Notes under the pieces: generated by a model
What the model was told of the DNA's origin: nothing
The model's database searches: none
Seen by the model: only the letters and a program-made list of their open reading frames with translations
Position numbers and translations under genes: made by a program
Shown: positions 52,857-61,590 of the stretch, piece by piece
Layout: each line of letters begins with the position of its first letter
How positions within the stretch are numbered: the first letter of the stretch is position 1
Assembly: GCA_040772685.1 (NCBI GenBank)
Contig: JAXGXQ010000007.1
Coordinates: 56,530-120,529, forward strand
Origin: JAXGXQ01 sp040772685
Lineage (GTDB): Bacteria; Bacillota; Clostridia; Saccharofermentanales; UBA5734
DNA: 64,000 bases
Reading direction: 5' to 3'

Positions 52857-53336
52857 TTATCTGGCAGCAAGTTCCTTATCAAGGATATACAAGCCGTTCC
52901 ACTGGGCATTAATTCTTTCCAGTCTCTCCGCCAGGACGCTGAAAGTGTCTTCCTCTTCGATTTGTTCATCAACAAACCAGGTCAGCAGGTTAAGCACTCT
53001 TTGATCAGCTTCTGCTTTTGCTTCATTTACTAAGTCATGAATACGGGCAGTTACAACCTTTTCATGTTCAAGTGCTTTTTTGAATACTGCCTCGATTGAA
53101 TCAAACTGACCGTCACCTGGATCGAGCGGACGGTATTTTACACCATAACCGGTTTCCTGCAGAAAAGCCTTAATTTTACCTGCATGTGACATCTCTTCTT
53201 TTACCTGTTCATCGATAAAATGAGTCATGCCTTTCATATTAAGCTTATCCAAATAAGCAGACATAGTAGCATAAATATAAGCGGATTCCAGTTCGAAATT
53301 CATTTGTTCGTTTAGGTTGTCGTAAAGTTTGCTCAT
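52857..53336 (-). CDS. Ferritin
   Basis: 159 residues, four-helix bundle of the bacterial non-haem ferritin type. Ferroxidase ligands are visible: E17 (MNFELESAY), E48 and H51 (EEMSHAGK), E91-region (EHEKVVTARIHDLVNEA) and the WFVDEQIEEE segment near 122-131. It stores iron and removes peroxide. A PerR/Fur-like box overlaps its promoter. ATG preceded by AGGAGG. Confidence 0.95.
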   Translation of the reverse strand: MSKLYDNLNEQMNFELESAYIYATMSAYLDKLNMKGMTHFIDEQVKEEMSHAGKIKAFLQETGYGVKYRPLDPGDGQFDSIEAVFKKALEHEKVVTARIHDLVNEAKAEADQRVLNLLTWFVDEQIEEEDTFSVLAERLERINAQWNGLYILDKELAAR

Positions 53337-53358
53337 AAGTACATCGCCTCCTAATTAA

Positions 53359-53373
53359 TTAAAATGATTCTAA
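53359..53373. promoter_or_regulatory. PerR/Fur-type operator of the ferritin gene
   Basis: TTAAAATGATTCTAA is 12 of 14 to the PerR consensus TTATAATNATTATAA. It sits between a TGT-GATAAT extended -10 on the minus strand (about 53385-53377) and the AGGAGG site. Fur is an alternative. Confidence 0.65.
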
Positions 53374-53516
53374 TTAATATTATCACATATTTTCCACTGC
53401 GTGCAGGTTTCTTATTGCAACAGTAACTTATGAAACACTTTAGTGTGAGGGCAAATAATCTTTTCCAAAAAAGACAGGCTAATGTCCAGTTTCACCGTTA
53501 TCTCAAAAAGCCTCCA

Positions 53517-56048
53517 TCACTTAATTTTTCTGGGTTTCCTATAAAAAATATCTTTGGCGATCTCGGTTGTGATGATATAAAGGCCGGTAAGCGCCAGTAA
53601 TGCCAAAAAAATTGGTAGTCTGACTGGAACAATGTTAAAAAAGTTTTGTACTGGCAAATAAGGCAGGATTAGCGTAAATACTGCTACACCAAGGGATGAA
53701 TAAAGCAATGCTGGTGCTGGTTTGCTTTTGAAAAAGCGTTTCCGCGTTCGCATAACTAATAAAACCATCAATTCCGTTAGTATCGAGATCATGAACCAGC
53801 TGCTTTGAAAGACTTCTGCCTGCACCTTGAAACCAAGCAGCAGAATAGCAAAAGCCAGATAATCAAACACGGAGCTGATTAACCCAAATGTAAACATAAA
53901 GTTGCGTATAAGGCGAATATCCCAACGAAGCGGGTGGCTTACGATCTCAGAATCTACAGAATCTCCAGCCAATGTCAGAGCGGGGAAATCGGTAATAAAA
54001 TTTATCAGCAGGATTTGTTTGGGCAATAAGGGCAAGAAAGGCATAAACAATGATGCTCCAGCCATGCTGAACATATTGCCGAAGTTAGCGCTGGTTGTTA
54101 TGTAGATATATTTGAGCGTATTGGCAAAAGTAACGCGGCCAAGTTCAATGCCCCGTCGTAAAACGTTAAGGCTTTTTTCCAGCAGAACGAAATCGGCTGC
54201 TTCCTTGGCAACATCAACAGCTGAATTAACTGAAATGCTGACATCTGCCGCATGTAAGGCTGGTGCATCGTTAATACCATCGCCCATGTAGCCAACCACA
54301 TGCTTTTTCATTTTTAGAATTAGAATAATCCGTTCTTTTTGATTAGGATCAACTTCAGCAAAAAGATTAGTATTTTCGATCTGATTCAAAAGTGCTTCAT
54401 CGCCCATTTTTATCAGATCCGCGCCAGTGAGAATGTTTCCAACCGGTAAACCGATAAGATTTGCGGTGTGCACAGCAACCTGCTTATTATCACCTGTTAT
54501 AACCCGCAGCTGGACGCCCAGTTTTTTGAGGTCGTTAATTGTTTGAATGACATCTTCTTTTGGCGGGTCATAAAAAAGCAAGAATCCGCAGAATATCATC
54601 TCCATTTCATCAGCCACAGGATACTGGGTTTTGGCAGGTACAACTTTGCGGGCAACTCCGAGAACCCGAAACCCTTTGTCGCTCCATGCCTCGAATTGTT
54701 TTTGGATACTTTCCTGATAATCCCGGCTGAATGGCAGAACTGCCGTTGCATCCTGAATCTGGCTGCAAATTTCAACTATGTGACTAAGCGCACCTTTAGT
54801 GATCATGGTGCACGCATTCCCGTCATTGACTATAATACTGAGCCTCTTACGGTTGAAGTCATAAGGGATTTCGTCTTGCTTAACCAAATCACCAAGCTCA
54901 AGCGATTTAAAGGCAATAACCGCCTGATCAAGTGCATTAACCAAGCCTGTTTGCAAGCTGGAGTTCAAAAAAGCCAGTCTGAATACACTTTCCGATGACT
55001 TCCCTTCAATATCGACAGCATCATCCAGGTTAACAACTCCCTCAGTAAGCGTACCGGTTTTGTCAGTGCAGAGAACATCCATGCTGCCGAAGTTTTCAAT
55101 GGCAGTCAGATGACGGACAATAACACCTTCTTTGGCCATAGTCCGTGATCCTTTTGATAGAGTGATATTAATTATTGCAGGCAATAGTTGGGGTGTTATT
55201 CCTACGGCAAGTGCGACCGAGAACAAAAGCGAATCAATGGCAGGTTTCTGGGCTATGATATTAATCGCAAAAACCACCAAGGTAAGAATCAACATAATTT
55301 GAGTTAATAAGTAGCCAAACTGGCGTATCCCTCGCTCAAATTCATTTTCCGGCGGGCGTAGAACCAATTTTTTTGCGATTTTCCCGAATTCAGTATTTGT
55401 ACCAGTGTTTATTGCAAGCATTGTCGCGCTGCCGCTATAAACATTAGTGCCTGTAAAAACACAATTATTGCGCTCAGCCAGGGATGAGATCTCAGGTACT
55501 GGATCTGGCTTCTTTTCAACCGGCAATGCTTCCCCCGTTAATATAGATTGATTAACAAAAAAGTCATCACATTCAAGGATGAGACCATCCGCAGGAATAA
55601 GACTGCCGGCAGACAGTACAATGATATCGCCCGGCACTATAAAACGCGTGGAAATTTCGACTGGTTTCCCTTCTCGCAACACAGTTGACTGAAGCTGAAT
55701 TCTAGAGCGGAGCTCCTCAACTACATTGTTTGCACTGTATTCTTGATAAAAGCTCAATGCTACGCTGGCGAGCACGATGGCCATTATTATCAAAGAATCT
55801 GTCAGATCGCCAGTCGAACCAGAGATCACAGTTGCAACGATCAGGATAATCATGATTGGATTCTTGAATTGATTTAATAACAGTAAAAGAGGTGCGGTTT
55901 TTGACTTGGATTTTATCGAATTCTCGCCGAATTGCTTTAGCCGCTCAATCGACTCGGTTTCCGCCAAGCCGCTTTTGCTTGATTCCATGCTCGCAAGCGC
56001 CTCCCCTGAGGACAAACTCCAGTACTTGATATCCGAAACATTCTGCAT
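53517..56048 (-). CDS. mgtA: Magnesium-translocating P-type ATPase (MgtA type)
   Basis: 843 residues. Ten membrane helices, phosphorylation site CTDKTGTLTEG, actuator loop TGEALPVEKK, hinge motif GDGINDAPALHAADVSISV, and helix 4 AVALAVGITPQLLPAIINITL, which reads like the P3B magnesium importers rather than the calcium pumps. It would import Mg2+ when supply is low. No M-box or cation-responsive leader is present before it; the toroid gene ends just upstream. GGAGATG precedes the ATG. Confidence 0.93.
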   Translation of the reverse strand: MQNVSDIKYWSLSSGEALASMESSKSGLAETESIERLKQFGENSIKSKSKTAPLLLLLNQFKNPIMIILIVATVISGSTGDLTDSLIIMAIVLASVALSFYQEYSANNVVEELRSRIQLQSTVLREGKPVEISTRFIVPGDIIVLSAGSLIPADGLILECDDFFVNQSILTGEALPVEKKPDPVPEISSLAERNNCVFTGTNVYSGSATMLAINTGTNTEFGKIAKKLVLRPPENEFERGIRQFGYLLTQIMLILTLVVFAINIIAQKPAIDSLLFSVALAVGITPQLLPAIINITLSKGSRTMAKEGVIVRHLTAIENFGSMDVLCTDKTGTLTEGVVNLDDAVDIEGKSSESVFRLAFLNSSLQTGLVNALDQAVIAFKSLELGDLVKQDEIPYDFNRKRLSIIVNDGNACTMITKGALSHIVEICSQIQDATAVLPFSRDYQESIQKQFEAWSDKGFRVLGVARKVVPAKTQYPVADEMEMIFCGFLLFYDPPKEDVIQTINDLKKLGVQLRVITGDNKQVAVHTANLIGLPVGNILTGADLIKMGDEALLNQIENTNLFAEVDPNQKERIILILKMKKHVVGYMGDGINDAPALHAADVSISVNSAVDVAKEAADFVLLEKSLNVLRRGIELGRVTFANTLKYIYITTSANFGNMFSMAGASLFMPFLPLLPKQILLINFITDFPALTLAGDSVDSEIVSHPLRWDIRLIRNFMFTFGLISSVFDYLAFAILLLGFKVQAEVFQSSWFMISILTELMVLLVMRTRKRFFKSKPAPALLYSSLGVAVFTLILPYLPVQNFFNIVPVRLPIFLALLALTGLYIITTEIAKDIFYRKPRKIK

Positions 56049-56066
56049 TAGATGTCATCTCCAATA

Positions 56067-56906
56067 TTACAGTTCAAGGTTCTGTAAAATTTCGTTGTAG
56101 CGTCTTGTTGCTAATTCACTCGGCTGGCCTTTTTTGCAAAAATTAAAGCCGGCTAATTTTGGTACGACGCGTTCAACCACAATCTGCCCATTATGCCCAT
56201 TAACAATTTTCGCCTTCAGTCTATCCAGTGCTTCAAGAAACCGTTTGTCACTTTTTGCCTGTTTGTAAAAGGACAAAACATAAAGATACATAAACAAGTT
56301 GTAGTTTCTGAACGGGTATTCAACTTGCATAAACAGCGTGCCAATTCCGTAATGGCAAGGGCCGATTGGTCTTCGAATTCTCCAATGTTCCAATAAAAAT
56401 TCAATAGCCCCATCAAGAACAGGCTTATTGATATATTCGGCAAACCGAAAAGCATTTAAGGCAATAAGCGTCGGAAAGGGATTTGAACATTCAGTTTCCG
56501 GACCTTTGCCAAAACTGAATTTATTACACCGCCAACCTCCATCTGAGTATTGAATATCTAATAAATGTTGGAAGGTTTTTCTTAATCTGACATCTGAGGC
56601 ATATCCCATCTGGCAAAGTGTATTTACGGCGTTAATTGTCTGGCATGGATAAATGGAACCTTCAGGATACAATTTGAATCTCCCGTCCTCCTGCCAAGTG
56701 CTGAAGATTAATTCTGCGGCATCTTTAAGAATTGGATCCGACGGCTCCACTCCCAGTTCTAATAAGTACATTACGCATTCCAACGTTGAAAATGGTGAGC
56801 CTTTGATTAAGCGCTTATCCGGGGTTGTCCACAGGTCAGCACCATTATCGTGTCTGTGAGATAGTATCGCTTCAACATCAGAGGCATATTGTGGATTAAC
56901 AGCCAT
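56067..56906 (-). CDS. Alpha/alpha-toroid protein (prenyltransferase/squalene-cyclase repeat type)
   Basis: 279 residues made of repeated helical pairs: LRKTFQHLLDIQYSDGGWRC, AAELIFSTWQEDGRFKLYP and AIEFLLEHWRIRRP resemble the QW/prenyltransferase repeats (x-D-GG-W). No DxDD cyclase acid or zinc ligands of prenyltransferases could be seen. So it shares the fold but not an obvious enzyme activity. It precedes mgtA by about 20 bases, probably co-transcribed. Confidence 0.78.
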   Translation of the reverse strand: MAVNPQYASDVEAILSHRHDNGADLWTTPDKRLIKGSPFSTLECVMYLLELGVEPSDPILKDAAELIFSTWQEDGRFKLYPEGSIYPCQTINAVNTLCQMGYASDVRLRKTFQHLLDIQYSDGGWRCNKFSFGKGPETECSNPFPTLIALNAFRFAEYINKPVLDGAIEFLLEHWRIRRPIGPCHYGIGTLFMQVEYPFRNYNLFMYLYVLSFYKQAKSDKRFLEALDRLKAKIVNGHNGQIVVERVVPKLAGFNFCKKGQPSELATRRYNEILQNLEL

Positions 56907-56967
56907 GAATAAACCCTACTTTTACAGATTATTTCAGAACGATTTTATCCTTCCTAGTAACAGGAGC

Positions 56968-57510
56968 TTAATCAAAATTCCGCTTAAGTGATTCGTACAG
57001 TTTATTATACTTTTCGTGAATCATTTGCCGGTCGAAAATATAGAACTCCTCAAGCATTTGTGCTAGTTCTTCATCTGTAAAATAATGTTCTGTATTCGGG
57101 AAAAATATTTTGTCTTCTTTTGCTATGTGATCCGGGTATAAGTTCACTAAAAATGCCAGTTTTTCTCTGATAACACTAATTTGAGACTTGTCACCGTTAA
57201 TAAGAGCGGTTTCTGCTTCGATCAGTTTAGAACAGGCATTACGCGCATTGTCGTGCTCAGCAGTCAATTCAGCCATTATAGCTAAATCCTCCGGACTCAT
57301 CGCTTTGGTCTTCAGCTGCTCAAACATGATATCTTCCTCTTTGCCGTGGTGCGTCCGATCGGCGTAGGTCCGGATAAAATCGACTACAGACTGAACAAAA
57401 TAAGGGTCTACTGTATCATTTGCCTTAATGCACTCAATCTCATCTTTGATCAGCAATAATACTTTTTCAATTAAGCGGTGTTCAATCATCAGAAGGCCAC
57501 GTGGTTTCAT
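56968..57510 (-). CDS. Hemerythrin-domain protein
   Basis: 180 residues, four-helix bundle. Iron ligands: H11 (MIEHRLIE), HHGKEEDIMF (HxxxE), AEHDNA, and DHIAKEDKIFF (HxxxxD/E). It matches oxygen- or nitric oxide-sensing/repair proteins of the YtfE/DcrH type without other domains. Good GAGGTGAACT site. Together with the ferritin it suggests handling of iron and oxygen in an anaerobe. Confidence 0.92.
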   Translation of the reverse strand: MKPRGLLMIEHRLIEKVLLLIKDEIECIKANDTVDPYFVQSVVDFIRTYADRTHHGKEEDIMFEQLKTKAMSPEDLAIMAELTAEHDNARNACSKLIEAETALINGDKSQISVIREKLAFLVNLYPDHIAKEDKIFFPNTEHYFTDEELAQMLEEFYIFDRQMIHEKYNKLYESLKRNFD

Positions 57511-57553
57511 AGTTCACCTCACAGTTCCTGTTTTCCATTCACATGTTGCATTT

Positions 57554-58345
57554 TCAACAGATTGGGACTTCTGGATGAAACTCCCAACCATGATCCCCAC
57601 TGTAAATCATCAGTTTTGATATACCGCCATCAATGGTTATGTTTTCACCGTTAATGAAGCTGTTGCGTTCATCACACAAAAACATGGCGGCACGCGCGAT
57701 ATCCGTAGGTTCACCCACTTTGTTTGACGGATGCTGGGCTATATCTGCTTCAGTGTATTGTGGAACATAACTTTCGTCGTGGTATTTCCCTGTATCTATC
57801 CAACCAGGAGCTATGGAATTTACCCTGACTCTTCCTGAAAGGCTGACAGCCAGGGAATGTGTAAGAGCCGTAATACCACCTTTTGCCGCAGCATAGCTCT
57901 CTCTGTTGGCTTGAGACATAAACGCCCGGGTTGAACTGATGTTTAATATGGAAGCGCCTACGTTGAAATAAGGCAAAAACAATTGTGCCAGCATAAATGG
58001 GGCTGTTACACCAATTTTTAAAGCCAGATTGAAGTCCTCATAACTGCATGGAGTGTGAATTCCGCCCAAATTAATACAAGCGTTATTGATCAGGTAATCG
58101 ATCTTACCGTATTCTTTGATCACCAGATCTACAAATTGCTGTAAAATCTGTTCATTGGAAATATCACCAGTCATAAATAGAATGTGGTTACCATTTTTCT
58201 TTAAATATTCCTCATTTTCTTTGCCGGCTTGTTCATTTTTGTCGATAAAAGCCACCTTTGCGCCAGCTTTAGCGAATTCTCTGGTCAGGCACCTGCCAAT
58301 GCCTAGAGCGCCACCTGTAATCACACAAATTTTGTTTTCAAACAT
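57554..58345 (-). CDS. Short-chain dehydrogenase/reductase
   Basis: 263 residues. TGGALGIGRCLTREF cofactor motif, NNACINLGG, SSTRAF with the catalytic Ser, YAAAKGG with Tyr/Lys, SIAPGWIDTG and a C-terminal DGGISK. The tail of about 20 residues (MIYSGDHGWEFHPEVPIC) is an extension beyond the usual DGG end. Start ATG 58345 after AGGGGG; the ATG at 58360 is an alternative. Substrate unknown. Confidence 0.9.
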   Translation of the reverse strand: MFENKICVITGGALGIGRCLTREFAKAGAKVAFIDKNEQAGKENEEYLKKNGNHILFMTGDISNEQILQQFVDLVIKEYGKIDYLINNACINLGGIHTPCSYEDFNLALKIGVTAPFMLAQLFLPYFNVGASILNISSTRAFMSQANRESYAAAKGGITALTHSLAVSLSGRVRVNSIAPGWIDTGKYHDESYVPQYTEADIAQHPSNKVGEPTDIARAAMFLCDERNSFINGENITIDGGISKLMIYSGDHGWEFHPEVPIC

Positions 58346-58476
58346 AATTGCCCCCTGCATTAGTTTTTTTTCAGCAGTTCTTAAAATTTACATGTTAGTA
58401 AATCATGAAGCATCTGTCTTTTCCTGTTCAATATTACATATATACATTGCAGAACGTGGACCGGTTCTGATAACTC

Positions 58477-59031
58477 TTAAGCCGCTTCAAAATTTTCTGA
58501 TAATTCAACTTTTACACTTCTGATGAAGTTGAAATAGTCTCCGCCTTCCAGCCATTCTATGATGTCAGTAAGCAATGAACGCTGTTCGTTATAATCTATA
58601 AAAATAGCAGTGTGCCTGGCAACCCTTTTCATCTCCTGATAAAGTGACATCCTTACCAGTGGCATAAGGCCGTGAGCAACATAAGATGTGATGGCAATAT
58701 CAAAACTCTGATTATTGAAAGGCAGCCCTTCAAGCACGTCGCCTTGCACAAATTGGATAGCCGGTTCAAATGGTTTGGTTTTTCTTGTCTTTTTAGCGGC
58801 AATGGCCAGCATGGTTTCGGCAGGGTCCAGTCCGGTCATTGCCAAGCCATGCTCTTGAAGAGCTTTACATAGAGCCCCTGTACCGCAGCCGATGTCGATG
58901 GCGCTTTGATACAAGGAGATATCAAATTCAGATTTTACATTGCTCAAAATCCGACGGTAGTTCTTAACCTGCAAATTATAAAAAAGGCCGTAAATATTAG
59001 CGATTCTATTGAATAATAAAGACTGTTTCAC
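58477..59031 (-). CDS. Class I SAM-dependent methyltransferase (UbiE-like)
   Basis: 184 residues. SAIDIGCGTGALCKALQEHG is motif I; FVQGDVLEGLPFNNQSFDIA motif II; LYQEMKRVARHTAIFIDYN follows. MKQSLLFNRIANIYGLFYN at the start is characteristic of a clostridial subgroup. I prefer GTG 59031; the GTG at 59043 has the purine-rich run right against it. Substrate unknown. Confidence 0.85.
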   Translation of the reverse strand: MKQSLLFNRIANIYGLFYNLQVKNYRRILSNVKSEFDISLYQSAIDIGCGTGALCKALQEHGLAMTGLDPAETMLAIAAKKTRKTKPFEPAIQFVQGDVLEGLPFNNQSFDIAITSYVAHGLMPLVRMSLYQEMKRVARHTAIFIDYNEQRSLLTDIIEWLEGGDYFNFIRSVKVELSENFEAA

Positions 59032-59049
59032 AATTCCAACCACTTCCTT

Positions 59050-59541
59050 TTATAGAAGATAATAATAAGGGCAGATATCTTCGTAATGCCCATCTTTCAT
59101 CCGGAAGCCTCCTGGAATAACCCCAAGCTGGACAAAGCCGAGCCGTTCATATAATTGCCTTGCAAATGAGTTTGTCGCAACCACAGCATTAAACTGCAAA
59201 ATAGTGAAGTCATAATGTTTGCCTTGAACCAGGCTGTCTTTGACTAGTTTTTTGCCAATTCCCAAGCCCCGGCTTTTAGAACTGACAGCATAGCTGGCAT
59301 TACAGATGTGCCCGCACCTGCCCACGTTGTTCGGGTGAAGTATATAAAGCCCAAGAATTTTTTTACTATCAGGTTCTTCTGCCACGCCACAGTGAGTCTG
59401 CTCCTTAAAAAAAATCTGGCCTGTTGCTTGCGTTAAGTAATCTTCTTGCGGAAAAGCAATGCCTTCTTCCACCACTTCATTCCAGATATTAATCATTGAC
59501 GGTATGTCGGCAGAATTATACGCACGGATTATTGTGTTCAT
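59050..59541 (-). CDS. GNAT-family N-acetyltransferase
   Basis: 163 residues. GNAT motif A SSKSRGLGIGKKLVKDSL binds acetyl-CoA (RGxGxGxxL), preceded by GHICNASYAVS and followed by ARQLYERLGFVQLGVIPGGF. Substrate unknown. ATG overlaps the stop of the truncated cupin gene (ATGA). Confidence 0.92.
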   Translation of the reverse strand: MNTIIRAYNSADIPSMINIWNEVVEEGIAFPQEDYLTQATGQIFFKEQTHCGVAEEPDSKKILGLYILHPNNVGRCGHICNASYAVSSKSRGLGIGKKLVKDSLVQGKHYDFTILQFNAVVATNSFARQLYERLGFVQLGVIPGGFRMKDGHYEDICPYYYLL

Positions 59542-59894
59542 TTTTCTCCGGTAACGGGATCTTTATCCCAAAATTTGACTTGAGCAATTTCAGCTAGGAC
59601 TTCGTCCCATTCAGCGAGATCACCGCGGCGCAAATCAGGCGTTTGTCCATGTGGGTATGAACCTAAAATACTGTAATCGGGCGAACTGGCAATGTTCTTG
59701 TGAGAAACTCCCGCAGGGATGAGCACGGCATCGCCAGCTTCAAGTTTAACCTCGGGACCATTCGGCCCTCCCATCTGCACAATAACCCAGCCAGCAGCAC
59801 AGCCTAAGGCTTCCACCTTGAGACCGCTATTTTGGAAATTATACCAAGGATGTTGTATAAGTAGACTAGTAACACTGAAAATATTACAAAGCAT
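59538..59894 (-). pseudogene. 5'-truncated cupin-like gene next to mobile DNA
   Basis: The last 85 codons read as the second half of a cupin: GGPNGPEVKLEAGDAVLIPA then GVSHKNI and LGSYPHGQTPDLRRGDL. The first half, with the metal-binding HxH, is missing: the frame before ALGCAAGW is unrelated. The break falls within 100 bases of the IS region at 59.9 kb, so an insertion or deletion probably removed the start. Confidence 0.7.
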
Positions 59895-60012
59895 TCCAGA
59901 AAAATAATCAGTTTACCAGTAAAAATCAAACAAAGGGACTTTTGAAGGGCTTTCCCAACATCACTATCTTTGTTGCAGATCAAACCACAGCAAAGTAGGA
60001 AAAGAAACCCAA

Positions 60013-60027
60013 ATGATAACGTATCAT
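60013..60027. repeat. Imperfect palindrome at the IS boundary
   Basis: ATGATA-acg-TATCAT, directly before GGGACTTGTTGAC, which I take as the left IS end. Possibly the target site or a terminal structure. Confidence 0.35.
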
Positions 60028-60096
60028 AAGGGACTTGTTGACAAAGTCGCTATCAAATCCTATGAATGGTAAAATATTCATGAGGTGATGATTACG

Positions 60097-61188
60097 ATGA
60101 TGGGCCGGCAAAGCAGCCAGATGGAGATCGCGATTGTGGATCTGGGCGAGATGGTACCAAAGACCCATCTCCTGAAAAGGATCGATGGCATGGTCGATTT
60201 CTCCTTCATCTATGAAAAGGCGGAAAGTCTGTATTCATCCCAGGGGAGGCCTTCCATTGACCCGGTCCTTCTCGTGAAGATGCTGCTCATCGGCTACCTG
60301 TATGGCATCAAGTCGGAGCGGCGGCTCGAGGAGGAGGTTAAGCTCAACCTGGCCTATCGCTGGTTTTGCGGCCTTGGCCTTTCGGGAAAGGTCCCGGATC
60401 ATTCAACGTTCAGCCAGAATCGGCGCCGGCGCTTCAGGGACAGCGGTCTTTTCGAGGAGATCTTCGTGACGATCGTTGCGCGCTGCGTTGGGCTTGGCTT
60501 GATTGATGGCGAACTGATCGCCTGCGACGGCACTGTTAACGAAGACGGCCAGCGAGAGGTCATCGGTGCCGCCGAAGGCATGAAAGAAGATAAGGAAAGC
60601 TGGAGAAACTTCCTGGTTAGCCTTAAGGAACGCGGCCTGACCGGAACACGCCTTTTCATTGGTGATAAGTGCCTCGGACTTCTGGATGCGATCAATACAG
60701 TGTTTCCGAACGCCAAGTACCAGCGGTGTAATGTCCATTTCTATCGTAATGTCTTCTCGGTAGTACCTAGGGGCAAGATGAAAGATGTGGCTGCTATGCT
60801 TAAGGCTATTCACGCTCAAGAAGATAAAGCTGCTGCTCAGGAAAAAGCCAAGGCTGTTTTTGCTAAACTTAAGGAAATGAAGCTTAAAGAGGCCGCCAAG
60901 AAGGTCGAGGACTCCGTCGCAGAAACCCTGACCTACATGGCTTTCCCGCGTGAGCATTGGCTGAAAATCCGCAGTAACAATGCTATTGAGCGGCTAAACC
61001 GCGAAATTAGAAGACGAACCAGGGTTGTAGGCTCTTTCCCTGATGCTTATTCAGCCTTAATGCTGGTCTGCGCCAGACTTCGTTACATGGAAGATTCGCT
61101 TTGGGGTTCGAAGCATTACCTGAACATGAAACACCTTAAAGCTATGGAAAAGGAAGCCGAGATGGCAGCGAATTTAGAAGCTGGCTGA
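60097..61188 (+). CDS. Hybrid transposase: IS1182-like N-terminus fused in frame to IS256-like C-terminus
   Basis: 363 residues. Residues 1-145 are an IS1182/IS5-group DDE start (LYSSQGRPSIDPVLLVKMLL, GIKSERRLEEEVKLNLAYRW, GKVPDHSTFSQNRRRRFRDS) to LIACDGT. From NEDGQREVIGAAEGMKEDKE onward it is an IS256-group mutator transposase: LFIGDKCLGLLDAINTVFP, RCNVHFYRN, NNAIERLNREIRRRTRVVG, YLNMKHLKAMEKEAEMA. The join is at about 60525-60550. It keeps the first-D residue of IS1182 and the second D and E of IS256, so a DDE set is formally present. Start ATG 60097 follows GAGGTG. Whether it is active is unknown. Confidence 0.85.
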   Translation: MMGRQSSQMEIAIVDLGEMVPKTHLLKRIDGMVDFSFIYEKAESLYSSQGRPSIDPVLLVKMLLIGYLYGIKSERRLEEEVKLNLAYRWFCGLGLSGKVPDHSTFSQNRRRRFRDSGLFEEIFVTIVARCVGLGLIDGELIACDGTVNEDGQREVIGAAEGMKEDKESWRNFLVSLKERGLTGTRLFIGDKCLGLLDAINTVFPNAKYQRCNVHFYRNVFSVVPRGKMKDVAAMLKAIHAQEDKAAAQEKAKAVFAKLKEMKLKEAAKKVEDSVAETLTYMAFPREHWLKIRSNNAIERLNREIRRRTRVVGSFPDAYSALMLVCARLRYMEDSLWGSKHYLNMKHLKAMEKEAEMAANLEAG

Positions 61189-61216
61189 CCGTCAGTAACC
61201 AGGCGAACATCTAAAG

Positions 61217-61243
61217 TACGAAAGATCGTGGACACTATCACCC
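61217..61243. repeat. IS256-type terminal inverted repeat (right end)
   Basis: GTACGAAAGATCGTGGACAC followed by TATCACCC; reverse complement GATAGTGTCCACGATCTTTC fits IS256 terminal repeats I recall. No left-hand counterpart found upstream of 60097. Confidence 0.5.
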
Positions 61244-61296
61244 AAATCAATGATATTAGAGAAACTTTTGCAGTTATTGTATAGTAGCACCAATAG

Positions 61297-61533
61297 CCTA
61301 GGGATTCGATCTGTCCTACCCGACTGTGCAACGCGTGGATATCGAGCATAAGTTCGATTACAGGATTAGCACAAGCTATCTATGATTTCGGATGCGCTTC
61401 ATATGGATTGAATTTCGTGTGTCGATTTTTTCAAGAATGGCCTGCACTCTCCAGGTTGTTTTTGGCTTATGCGAAACACGTTTCTACAGAGCCATTAGAT
61501 TGGAGTATATTGAGCCAGTCGCGCGGAGTTTGA
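61297..61533 (+). pseudogene. Protein-like remnant between the two insertion sequences
   Basis: Open for 78 codons with no start codon and ending TGA at 61531-61533. The translation GLNFVCRFFQEWPALSRLFL and AYAKHVSTEPLDWSIL has a natural composition and could be the 3' end of a gene cut by the insertions. I do not recognise the family. An overlapping frame at 61392 has an ATG but looks unlike protein. Confidence 0.3.
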
Positions 61534-61539
61534 GATCCG

Positions 61540-61561
61540 TTAGCGCGCTGACTGAGAGCCA
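61540..61561. repeat. IS21-family terminal inverted repeat, istB side
   Basis: TTAGCGCGCTGA then CTGAGAGCCA. It matches 19 of 22 bases of the reverse complement of 63962-63983 at the other end of the element. Confidence 0.7.
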
Positions 61562-61590
61562 CCCCTCTACTGAGGGATGGCCCGATAGAA

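Larger units (their letters stand above)
60028..61244 (+). mobile_element. Chimeric insertion sequence (IS1182-type left part, IS256-type right part)
   Basis: The left border is set at GGGACTTGTTGAC and the right border at the GTACGAAAGATCGTGGACAC region (61217-61236), which resembles IS256-family terminal repeats from memory. The two borders do not match each other, as expected if the halves come from different elements. It contains a promoter-like TTGACA (about 60037) 17 bases before TATGAA, and one gene. Confidence 0.55.

Noticed and set aside
52666..53004. Plus-strand frame of 112 codons overlapping the ferritin gene
   Set aside because: Runs through the ferritin terminator and antisense to ferritin; no ribosome site.
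56049..56066. Magnesium-sensing leader before mgtA
   Set aside because: Only 18 bases separate mgtA from the upstream gene, too few for an M-box.
60097..61188. Sequencing frameshift joining two neighbouring transposase genes
   Set aside because: The join is within one uninterrupted frame with no residual IS1182 3' end or IS256 5' end next to it, so a simple frameshift cannot explain it; an assembly chimera is still possible and is listed as a test.
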